Assembly (NCBI GenBank): GCA_023078555.1 | Contig: CM041199.1 | Coordinates: 5,151,315 to 5,215,314, forward strand | Source: Ulva prolifera | Lineage: Eukaryota; Chlorophyta; Ulvophyceae; Ulvales; Ulvaceae | DNA length: 64,000 nucleotides | Direction: 5' to 3' | Shown here: positions 13,310 through 24,217 of the stretch, piece by piece | Numbering within the stretch: the first letter of the stretch is position 1 | Layout of the letters: each line of letters begins with the position of its first letter | Notes under the pieces: generated by a model | The model's input: the letters and a program-made list of their open reading frames with translations, nothing else | Told to the model about the DNA's origin: nothing | Databases searched by the model: none | Translations under genes and position numbers: made by a program

Positions 13310-16300
13310 GCATGCGAGGCACCTGCATCCCCTTGGAGGGGGTGCCGTGGCGCATGTGCATTGCTGCCTCTGCGTGCCATGTGTTTCGTCCGGTCTGGGA
13401 CGGCCCGTCACACTAGCGTTGGGTCATCGGGCCCGATCACATGGAACAGTTCCGAATATTCACATATAATTTCAGGGTGACAGCCCTGGAAATGCTGCAA
13501 AGCGACCCAACGCTGGTTGACAGGCTCCCAGGCCCCTCTGTGGCCTTCGGCATGTTGTGTGACGTGGTGCCCGAGTTACCCAGTTCAAGTGAGCGTGGCT
13601 GATGCCGGCACGACGGAGTAAACCTTTGTGGCGCACCATGTGGTTGTGGTTACCAAAGATGACCCACGGAGAGAGTGCTGTTTGCAGAAGCACGCATGAG
13701 TCTGAAGCAATTGCGGTACAGGGGTGCCGCATGCGTGGCGGTGCTTGCGAGACACAGCCTGCACCTCCCGCGTAGCAACACGTACACACGCATAGTCCGG
13801 TTGACCAGGGTCCCAGGTCCCCTTTCCATCTGCGTTCTGGAAATGTTGGCGGTTAGCGCTCCTGCATGTGGCCACGCAGCAAAGCTTGGACGAAGGTAGT
13901 GGCAGGCACTCGAGTATGCTGTGAGTATGTGACGGTGTTGACCCGGTCAAATAGACAATCTGAGGCTGGCGTCTTTATGCAGACGTACATGTACCGTTCG
14001 GCCTATGTGCGACGCCACATTGTGCCACTGTTGTTGGCGGAAATGTGTTGTACTTTGTGCTGGTGCTCTGTCATACAATGGCCCGGGCTTGTGGTATTTC
14101 CATACATGAGACACTTGCTGCGCCGCACAGCACGGCCGCCCGGCTCACACACTTGTTTTTGTTAACGAACGTCACACAGAACACGGCTAAGTGGAGCCAA
14201 ATGTGCTGTATTGCACACCAATGTTCTCCCTCGAGGTTCCCACATCACACACCGTCAGACACTGTGGCTTGACGGGCGCACCATGAACACCGACTTCCAC
14301 TTGCATGTGCGTGATGATCGTTCAGCAGATTTCTGACGAATGCTTCCACTGGCAAGCATCGTGTGCCAGGCAGTGTGTACGTGGCGTCGCCGGACCGGAC
14401 TACACACAGCACAGTACCGAACGTGAAGGTTCTGTTTCTGATTGGCGACCCAATTAAAATAACCCAAAAGCTGCCAGGCGCACCACTACTGCTGCCAGGT
14501 GGCGATGCTTGTGCCTGGTAGCCTGCTCTGGTGCAACGCAATGGATGTCGGAGCTCGTGCACGTGTCATGTGTTGCATTTCCCGCCAGAGTCTCTTACAC
14601 TGTGCAGCGCAGTGCCCCAGCTTTACAAGTGATTACAAAAGAGTAAACGGAAGAAGACAAGCACCAAAACGGAATCTCATCCCATCCCACAGCTTTATGC
14701 AGGTCAGCTTTATGCAAGTGATCACGCAGCCAAAAGAACATTCTAGAATCATCTACAACATTCTGCTTCGGAGGCCGTCGGTGGGCTCAGTACTAGTGAG
14801 ACGACCTTATGAGTCATAAGTTATGAACCAGTCAATGACTGGCAGTCATCGACCTCGCTCATGATCATGCTCAGACAGCACAAGATGAAGGGCAACCGTG
14901 CCTGCCACGTGTCCTGGCAGCGCCATCTGGCGATACGAGCTACACGTGCACATGTTGCACTGCACATATATATAGCCGCCCTGCAGCCTGCGGCCGCCGG
15001 CTGCAATTTCGCCTGTCATGCTTTGGCGCAGAACACGCGCGCTGTCTGATAAATCGCGATAAACGCGCTGACGGAGAGCGCGGGGCACGACGTCGAGCCA
15101 CTGTCCGAGCGGACAGCTCCGGCTAGCCGTGCGTATCCTCAGCACATGTACAGTTCGTGGGTATTGCGAGCCGCTCGTCCTCGCAGCGTGTGGAGCACCA
15201 CCGCAGTGAAACCGTCCCAGGCAAAATAGAAGCTAATTATAACCATCGAGATATTTAATTCTTAAGAATTTGAGCTAGAGCAGATGCGCAGCATTTTATA
15301 TACTTCGCCCGCTCCAACAGCATTCAGTAATGATGTTGATGTTGTGCTGTGATGCTGATGGCCTGTGGACTCACACATGCGTGCAATGAGTGCGCGCCCC
15401 ACAATTGCAGCAAGCTTGAATGGCAGCACATATATGCTAGACATACAGCAGCTCGGTGCTCGCAGCCCGGAATTGCCCGGCCTGTTGACAAACTGTCACA
15501 CCTGCTCCTGCTTCTCCACTGTGATACTGGTTAGTCTACTCGTGCAAGAATCACAATACCTCCGACACCGACAATCACAGCAGTCATGACACTAGTGTCA
15601 GCTGCAGCAATATTTTCACAGTCAATTGCAAGCGAGGCACTACAGCGGCGCCGCAATCGCAACAGAATGCAGCAACGCGCTATTTTTGCTATGTACTGAA
15701 AGGGTAGCTACAGCCCACCATCTCATGCTCTATAAAAGTCTGTGAAATTTGGGGCCCGTTTTGCACTTCACTGTTCGTCCGCACCAGCCATCGCTGCGGA
15801 TAAGGCGTGTGCCCTCGCAATTTTCACGCGGTGTTTACAAGTTCTCCCCTGCTCTGTGGTAGCTGGGGGTGCGCTTTGCACGTCTGCTGGGCCAGCAGTG
15901 CTGGCTGCTCTGCTGCTCATTTAGCCGCATGCTATGGGATCTCGATGGTTCGCTTGAATTTTGCTCTGTCCTGACGCAAGCATGCATACGTATGCATACG
16001 CGACGCTGCCAGGAGCCTCGCGAGGCCTCGCGGCCGTACATCCTCGTGTCGGCGCACGTTCTCGAGCGCTTCACACCACGCCGCGGTGGAGTCGAGGATG
16101 ATTCGGGAATTCTGACGTTCGATGAGCTCTACCTCGGCGTGATTGGTCATTCTGTTCCACGCGTCGTACGAGTACGCGATTACTGCGCCAGGAGAATCGA
16201 TGGTGGCGCTATAGGCGAGCAATAGACACAATGCGACCTCAAATGGAGTATGACTGCTGCGACCTCAAATGGAGTATGACTGCTCATACAGGCCAGGATG

Positions 16301-17098
16301 TGCTCGTGTCCCTAAACATTGGGACGCCAGATGTGTTCACGTTGTGCAGGTGCAGTTCGTCGTGTCGTGGAGTCTCGTGTGAAGAAGGTTGGAAGAAGGT
16401 GTCGGAGTCGCTCACGGGCGCGCCCACAAGATCGCGGCATCCAGCGCTGCAGACTACTCACGCACAGCTCGACCACACCGGTGCCCGGGGCATGAAGCTC
16501 GAAACGTCAAGGGGAGCATGTATACAATCTTGACCGTGTCCACGGCGGTAAACACAAAAGCACGTCTATGGCAGAAGCGATAAGAACATCCACCGTGAAA
16601 GACGCTGGGGAAGGAATATAGAACTTCTGTCTGACAGCTGTCATTTCCAGGTCGTAGAGGCGCTCTGGTGTCTGATTTTGTGCGTGGTCTCGTTGAAATG
16701 ACACACTCTTTGGTTGAGCACGGCTTTGCATCGAGCGGAAAGGTCGTTTTGTAGCTGCTGTACAGAGTCGCACTGAAACTGGCCGCTTCATCATCACCGG
16801 GAATTTGTACTCTGGAAATTTAACGGAAGGTGGTCTGAGTCCAGACGCGGCGCAGTAGCAGCTGTGGCGTTGAAGCAAGGTGCGCATCTCGTTCCAGGTG
16901 TTGGTCGCGGGAGACGCCCTCTCGGACATGCCCATTCAAGGCAACAAATACCACTGCTGGTGATAGCTTGTCGGAAGGTGGAAAGCGCTGCGGTCAGGTC
17001 TCACCCGCGTTTTGCTCGTAAATGCCCTGTGTGGTGCGAACTGATGACGGCACGGTGCTGGCTGTCACCAACTTGTGCCCGCCAACGGGCTGCACAAC
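13310..17098. other. Intergenic region, no gene recognised
   Basis: No conserved coding segment was found. AT-rich patches occur around 15230-15310, including a palindrome AATTCTTAAGAATT. Two exact copies of a 26-bp unit lie at 16232-16283. A segment at about 14021-14090 resembles part of the third sucrose-phosphate synthase intron in this window (1553-1622). The last few hundred bases are presumably promoter and leader of the next kinase. Confidence 0.5.
16232..16283. repeat. 26-bp direct tandem duplication (2 copies)
   Basis: The unit beginning TGCGACCTCAAATGG occurs twice in succession without change, in intergenic DNA. Perfect identity suggests a recent slippage duplication; no function is evident. 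Confidence 0.85.
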
Positions 17099-20000
17099 AT
17101 GCTTAAACGTGACCCTTTCAGTGGATCAGGAGTGGGTAGAGGCCCAGCGCGTGCAGAGTCAGCATTCTGCAGCGCACATTTGTCCTTTGATTGGACGCGA
17201 TGTGAGCAGCATCGACATCCCTGTGTCACGTCAATGCAGGCCGCACGAGTAAAGGCCATGTCGATTCCTTCCGTTGTGGCGAACTTGGTGAACCGGTCTC
17301 TCAATGGGAGCTTGCCCACCAATGGTGCTGCTGAGCCTGACGCCTCGACATCAGCGCATCCGGAGGCAGAATCCATCATGCCAATTCACAAGGTCGCTAC
17401 GAGTACCACAGACGCTATTGAGAACGTAGGTCTGGCTGCTCTACATCCTCATGATGAGCCATTCATCAAGAAGAAAGTGCTGGGGAAGGGGGGTTTCGGT
17501 GTTGTAAATCTCTGCGAGCGAAAAGACAAAGTGCGCGCTCCCCGCCCACCATTACCCAGCATGTTTCGGACTATCATGCTGCATCAGGCCCAGGTTCTGT
17601 GGCCTGACGTCTATCTGAGCAAGGCGTAGCCATGTGCTTTCGTAGGTGGCTGTCATACTTGACAAAACTCCCTCCAGACGTTGCGCACGCCACAACATAT
17701 AGACAGATGCGACCTGTAGCTGTCGTAACTAGCTATCTGCGTGACATGGTGCCCGTGCTGCTGCAGCCTCGTGTCGTGCATTCCCTTCCACACCTGTACA
17801 ACCATAGCACAGCAGTGCGCCTCCAACGGCATTCAACTTCCTCACCAAGGCCTCTGTGCTGTCCATGTGCGGAAGCTATGTAGCACATGTCTACATACAG
17901 GGCCGTGGTGTCCAGGACCCTTATTCTCCTGTTGTCTAGCCATGGACTGAGGGGCTCACAGACCGCCTCTGCAGCATCCCTGCCTGAGCTAACCACTTCC
18001 ACACCCAGCTACAGCCCAGACAGCACGTCTCTCTCCTGTTCCCCCGCCAGCTCTTCAACACAGCTCACAGCAGGTGTCTCACTGCGTGGGAGCTGTTGAA
18101 TCATCACCGGCTGCTGCAGCAGCAGTGCGATGACTACTCTCCTGCGCACATCTCACAACCAGTGCAGATGCACCCAGGCTCCACCCGCAGCCACCACTCA
18201 TGCCTCACCCCCCTGCGCCACCACAGCCATGGCGCCCGCATGCCTCCCATAGCACACACCAATGCACAGCATGTCGTGTTGGCTCAAGCACGCCGCTCAT
18301 GGCCACCACGGGGGCCGCGTCACACCTGGTCCCCACAGCCTCACCTCACGGAGTCAGTGCAGTGCAGATGCGGCCATGCGGCCATGCACGTGTGCACAGC
18401 AACAGAGGCGGCGACTGCTGCCGCCTCTTCGTCCGCAGTTCCCGCATGTAGTCACAGCTGCACTGGTTAGAAATGACAGGAAAGTGAAATGCGCTCGGGA
18501 CCCGGTTTTCTCCCCCTGCGCTGCTATGTCATGATCGGATACCCTGGGATCTGCAGCCTGGATGGACAGCAGAGCCGAGCTATGCTGCATATGGGCACCT
18601 GCCAGAAGCTCCCCCCCCCCCCCCCCCTTCCTGGTTGTAGCTGCCCGTTTCAGTACCTCCCACGGTCCCGAAACTTCGCGGCGTGCACAACCTGCTCCAC
18701 ACCCACCACCATCAGCCGCGATCAGCACATGCTGCAGCCGCTGACCGCCGCGAGCGCGTGCAGGGCAAGAGCCGCGGCAAGGCCCGCCGGCGGCAGATGC
18801 CGCGCATGTTTGCGCTGAAGGAGCTCTCCTCGCCAAAGGTGTTCTACCCCGGCACCTCCGGGGACATCCGCGACTACCTCCCCCTCAACGAGCCCTCCAT
18901 CCAACGCTTCCTGAAGCACGCGACGATCGTGGAGACGTACTGGGCCGACGTGCGCTGCCTCGACCCGAAGACGGACGCCCCCCTCGAGATCACGGCGTAC
19001 GATCTCACCGTCACGGCCGACGACGCGGCGTCGGGGACGGACCCGTTTGTGGAGAAGGGCGGGCAGTCATGGACGCCGCTGGACCGGCTGCGCGACGTCG
19101 AGCGCTCGTGCGGGCAGGTCGCGGAGACGCGCCGCATCGGCGGCGCGCCGGAGCCGCAGGGCATCAAGCTGCAGATGCGCATCGCCATGGAGCACTGTGA
19201 CCTCGGTGCGCTGCGCGTGCTGGCCGTGCTGAATGTGCTGGACGTGCTGTGTACGGGGGGGGGGGGGGGGGGGGGGGGGGGCAGCATTCTGTGCGGCCAT
19301 GCTGCGCGTGCATGCTGCGTGTGACCGGGGGTGTCCACGCGCATGCGCCGCGGCATCCTAGCAGCCTCCATGTATCGTCCGGCATGGATTGTGCCGTGCT
19401 GCTGCTGACGTCGGGCACCGGTCGTAGCACCTGCTGCAGCGCCGGGTGTCCTTGCCGTGTCTGCATCTTATCCACAGTTGTCAGCCCCAACATGATACGC
19501 GGGCCCCCTGTGAGCAACCCCCCCTCAGCACCGCGTTGATAAACAGCTTTTTGTGGTCTGAGATCGGCAGTCCTGCTCCCTGTCCTCTGTGTTGGTGCAT
19601 GGCATACCCGCGCTCATGTCGCACATCAAACACTCACCTGTGCCCTCGTTCCGAGTCACCCCCCGCGCGCCACGTGCTGACCCGCATCCACTCCCATCAC
19701 CCCACATCATCCATCCACGCGGGTGCGCCGGTGCGATGGGGGTCTGTCGAGCGGTGACCGGGTGCCGTGTTCGGGGTTGCCGTGGGTGTGCATCTCCTGA
19801 CGTGCGTGGGGGAGTTGGCGTGCTCGCTCGGTGCCCTGGCGGTGCTACCGGCCACTCCGGCTTTGTCCTTGTAGCACACACACTCGGGGCGGTGCTGCAG
19901 GGTCGCTGAAGGACTACCTCGCGCGGCCAGAGCAGCAGACACGCACGCTCGCGGAGGCCGTCACGAAGGGCAAGTGCAGCGGCAGCATCGACATGATGCG

Positions 20001-21677
20001 CTGCGTGCTGCTCACGGCGCTCGACATCGCGGAGGCCCTGCGCTTCATGCACCGCACCAACGTCCTCCACGGCGACCTCAAGCCACACAACATCCTCCTC
20101 GTGAAAGACCTCACCGTGCGCCCCTCCGCACTTCTCGCTGGCCCCTCCGCACCTCTCGCTGGCCCCTCCGCACCTCTCGCTGGCCCCCGCTGGGGGATGC
20201 TTTGCCGTCAGCATACCTCCGCCAGACGCACTCCTGCCACGCCACGCTGCCGGCGCATCTACAACTCTGTATGTGTGGCCATTCGTCAAGGAGATGATGC
20301 GGCTGCATTGCGTACGTGTTGTGAGGTCCTTTGGAGGCACACCGGACATCCCACAGCATGTGTCGCCGTGTGGGACCCCCTGTTTCCACTCCACACAGCG
20401 GTTCTGTGCAACGATTCGCGGCGCGCTGCCGCCCACGGGCTGCGTATTCACCAATCGCAGCACGTAAGATACTCGCAAGCTGTTCCTGGAGCTCCATCAT
20501 GACACGCACTACATGCCCCGTCCACAACGCAAACACCACCCCACCTCACCCCTCCACACTGTCTGCAATTGCCTGTGGCGTGGGCTGTTCCCCTCAGCTC
20601 GTTCACGGCATGCATGTGCGAGTTCAGCTGAGCGTGCAGGACGAGAAGCGCTTCCGCGCCAAGGTGAGCGACTTTGGGCTGTCGGCGCACATGGCGGCCG
20701 GGCAGACGAGCGTCGAGATCTCGCACGGCACGGAGGCCTACCTCCCGCTCGAGGTCTTCAAGGACCTCGTGGTGACGCAGGCGAGCGACATCTACGCGCT
20801 CGGCCTCCTCATGTGGGAGATCTACTACGGCATCTTCTGGTTCGGGGTGTGGGACGCCGAGAAGCGGCGCCGCAAGTGCGTTGCCACCGCCCTCCCGTCC
20901 GCTGATGTACTGGCCATGATTGTCACATGAGGCGGTGGTCTGTCGTCGGGGGCAAGTGTCGTGCTCGGTGGCCGCTCGAGCACGTGTTGCCGTGCGGTGG
21001 CGCGTGGAATGGGCCGTGTTTGCTTGTACACACCGTCGGGCGCCCATTGCGGGCGTGCCAGGCCGCCGCAGGCTGGCCGATCAAACACACATCTGACAGC
21101 GATGCCCTGGCCCGGGGCGGTCTCGCTGCGCCGTGTCTGGGAGGATTCACCGACCGCTCGGCACCAGGGCTGTCTCTGTGGCCCGGCCGCTTAACAACCC
21201 ACACCGACGTAGCTATCGCGGTGCTGACGGCGGCGGCGGGCGTGGTGCAGGACCAAGGACCCCTTCAAGATGGACTACTACCGCCCCTCCTGCTCCGACT
21301 CGTGCCCCGCCGAGTTTGCCAAGATCGTACACGACTGCATCAAGTCCAACCCGATGAAGCGGCCAACCGCCACCGACGTCTGCAAGCGCCTCAACGATGC
21401 CCTCAACGCGCTCTTCCCGGCCCCGCCAGCGCCGCCACACGGGCCCCCCCTCGGGCCCCCCCTCGGGCCCCCCATGCACCCGCACCCCGGCGGCCCCCCA
21501 TTCCGGCCCCCGGGCGTGCAGCATTACCACCCGTACCCTGGCCCCGGCGAGCCGAGGTATTATGGAGCGGGGCCGCAGGGGCCACCCCGGGGGAAGGCCT
21601 CCTGGGCGTCGCGCCTCTGCCTGGGCTTCCGCGCCGGCGGTGGCAGCGAGCAGGGTGTCACCGTGAAGCATCAATGA
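17099..21677 (+). CDS. TKL-like serine/threonine protein kinase with HGD loop (paralogue)
   Basis: Exons 17099-17530, 18764-19205, 19901-20115, 20640-20875, 21251-21677 give about 583 residues. Landmarks: VLGKGGFGVVNLCE glycine loop, FALKEL with the ATP-site Lys, MEHCDLGSL hinge, HGDLKPHNILL catalytic loop (HRD Arg replaced by Gly, Asp kept), DFGLSAHM, GTEAYLPLE, ASDIYALGLLMWEI, and NPMKRPTATDV. It aligns with the kinase at 8229 along the whole fold, including the segment YWADVRCLDPKTDAPL after the alphaC region, but the following insert is only about 60 residues and the tail is a short Pro-rich stretch. Two introns of the paralogue (after its exons 2 and 5) are absent here; the other four match in position and phase. 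The start is uncertain: ATGs at 17099, 17234 and 17258 are all in frame, and the last fits a compact N-terminus. Predicted active and cytoplasmic; substrate unknown. Confidence 0.87.
18611..18627. repeat. Poly-C tract, 17 nt
   Basis: An uninterrupted C run in intron 1 of the second kinase, upstream of the exon 2 acceptor. Its length is prone to sequencing error. Confidence 0.9.
19255..19281. repeat. Poly-G tract, 27 nt
   Basis: An uninterrupted G run in the second intron of the kinase at 17099, about 50 nt after the donor. It could form quadruplex structure in the pre-mRNA; true length is uncertain in any assembly. Confidence 0.9.
20120..20182. repeat. 21-bp minisatellite, 3 copies, intronic
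   Basis: Three copies of a 21-bp unit starting GCCCCTCCGCAC, with one base change in the first copy, directly after the exon 3 donor of the second kinase. The unit length is a multiple of three and reads open, so retention of this stretch would not shift the frame. Confidence 0.85.
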
Positions 21678-24217
21678 CACAGCGCGAACTGCCGGCCGCA
21701 CGGCGTGAGCTGCGGCGGGCAAGGGTGGTAGCGGAGCAGCAGGGGGAACCCCAGCAGATGACCCCAGGCGGGCTTACCTCTCCCCGGCGCACCCCCCACG
21801 CTGCACACGGACCGTCCACACCGCCAACGAGAGTGCAGGCCTTGAGCTCCATGCCGTCGGCATCTTCAGGGGCAGCGCGCCCGGGTGCCACACCCTGACC
21901 CCCAAAGCCACTCCATGCGAGCACCGCCGATGCAGGAGCCGCGGGCTGGAGCCTCCCACAGCGGCCTCCCACAGCGGCGTGCTGCGTGCCCGGCACGCTG
22001 TGCAGGCTGTGCGTCAATAAATCGACACTCTGGCACAGCACACGGAGACAATGATGCTGCATGTTTGCTGCGGCGCTCCCTCGTGGGAGTGCTGCCGGAG
22101 AGGCGGGCCTGGCGGGCCTGCGGCCGGCTGCCGCTGTCCCCCCGCGTTGCTGCTTGTTTTTGCTGCGTGCTGGCGAGTGCCAAGGGCGCCATGGTTCACA
22201 GCCGCGCGTGAGATACTGCCCCAGCCTGATTGGCCATGCCTTGCTGGCGGGGCGCACACACACCCGCGTACGCTCTCGGAGGACTCGCTTGGTCTGCTCA
22301 CCTGGCGGTGCTGGCCGCTGCACGCAACCGCCATGCACGCGTGTGAGCCGGGCGCCTCGGGAGGGACATGATGATGCTGCCGGAGTGGGGCATGCTGTGC
22401 TGTGCTGTGCGCCCTGTGCAGAATCGGCTGGGGCGTGCTGGCCGACCCGAGGTCCTGTGCCGCTCCTCGTTTATCTAGGTGCGCATCGTCAGGGGCGGCC
22501 CCTTGTAGTCATGCAATTGCGGTGGATGCATGCTGCCCAGGGCGTATTTGTGAGGCATGCCTGACGAGGCGGGGCGGGTGACGGGCGTGGCCGGGGCGTG
22601 GCCTTATTGTTCCGTCGGTGGGGAGCCTGTTACGATTGCCACCATGACTGCTATGGTATTGTGGTCGGCGTGCTGGCACGGTAGCACACAGCACGTGTGT
22701 GCTGGCGTGTCGAGGAAGGAGGGGCCAACGGCCGAGGTGCCGCCTCTGCAAACATGCGATTTTGAACCGGGCTGTTGTGGGTGTGGCAATTGTAGCAGTC
22801 ACTCCACATCACTAGGGCGACCGATTCCAGTGCACAGAACCCACATTACAGCGTGTGATCCAGGCACCGATATTCTGTAAACTTCTCAAACGCAGTTCAG
22901 CATGGCATACAGACAACCCCGTTTCCAGTGTCGAAGCAACATGCTCGGGATTCAACTTTGTATGTATTCCCCAACCCCCCTGATAGACGTGTTCTGATGG
23001 TTCTCATGACGAGTGCGATGCACACGTGACCGGTTGAAGACATTTTTGCAATACGAGTATGATATAGACGACAATAAGATGTTATTAACCACTGATCAAA
23101 TCCGACGACAGTACCGCTGTGCCCTAGCTACATGCTGACGGAGCTCCAGAGTATCACTCACTGCTACAACCGACTATGGCTGGAAGCCCCACCTCACGCG
23201 GGTCTAGATGGTGCAGAGTGAATCGCATCACCGGTCAGCACATTGGCACCGTCCACAATGCACACAGAGACCCTGCAACCACCGGTGGCCCCAAAAGGCT
23301 GGCGAGTGATGTGTGGCACTCGCACCACGCCGAAAGACAGTGGCGTAGGTGATCACACAGGAGGTGTACTGTGTGACCCCGAGACTAGTGTATTTACTAT
23401 AATAGATCTGTGGTATCGCCGAGATTGTTTTCTGCTGTAATTGTTCTCTTAGGAGAGAACACTTACAGCAGATCCTCTGTCGTATCCAGCTACACCTACA
23501 CTCTGGCAGGCGTCCATGTAATGTTTACAGAATTGATGAGAATGCCAGGATTACGCATGCACTTTCATGTACATCTACTCTCTCCGGGAGTACCCTAGGG
23601 CACGCACGCCCTGACCCTGAATCAGCAGACCTGTCAACCTGCGCAGCACAGCACAGATGCGGCGTGTTCTTGCTGTCACATGAGGCCTCTCTGCACGGCT
23701 ACTCCCACTACTGGCACATCAAATCTTCTTGTGGCTCTGGTAGCTCAACGCATCACACAGAGGCCTCCTCATGAGCCGCTGTCTACGCGGATCAATTCTA
23801 CAACTGCACTCATCCCACACGGCATTGGCGCCCCGTCTGTAGAGGAACTCACAGCACAGCATGGCGCAGCACAGCACGTTGCGAAACAATCCCGTATAGT
23901 CCTGGCCTTTCCTGCCACATCTCCCCTGCCACGAGTACGTGAGAATCATGTGGCATCCACTCCGGAACTGCCTGCAACTGACAACCCCCAACGCCCACCT
24001 GCCGCATAGCATACATCGCGGCCCCAACCCATACACCGAGATCGCGGCGTCTGGAACATGACACAAGGGGCCAGCGCTCATGCCGCACAGCACACAGCAC
24101 GCAGCAGGGCACCGCGGCATCGCTGACAAGGCTGCACCCTGAAGCATGTAGGGGCTATTTCGGCAGCCGCGCTGCGCTAGCCGGCGGCAGCTGTGCCTCT
24201 GCGCAGCACGCAGCACG
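21678..24217. other. Region between convergent genes, no gene recognised
   Basis: Lies between the stop codons of the second kinase (+) and the receptor-like gene (-), so it holds both 3' UTRs. An AATAAA occurs near 22015 but is not specific. A small hairpin is at 23431-23472. No conserved coding segment was seen. Confidence 0.5.
23431..23472. repeat. Imperfect hairpin, 19-bp arms, 4-nt loop
   Basis: Arms 23431-23449 (TCTGCTGTAATTGTTCTCT) and 23454-23472 are complementary with two mismatches around a 4-nt loop. Located in noncoding DNA; no adjacent poly-T to suggest a Pol III product. Confidence 0.6.

Noticed and set aside
15932..16231. Minus-strand frame with a YD-repeat-like string (AYSYDAWNRMT)
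   Set aside because: A single match without repetition or surrounding RHS features; composition otherwise random.
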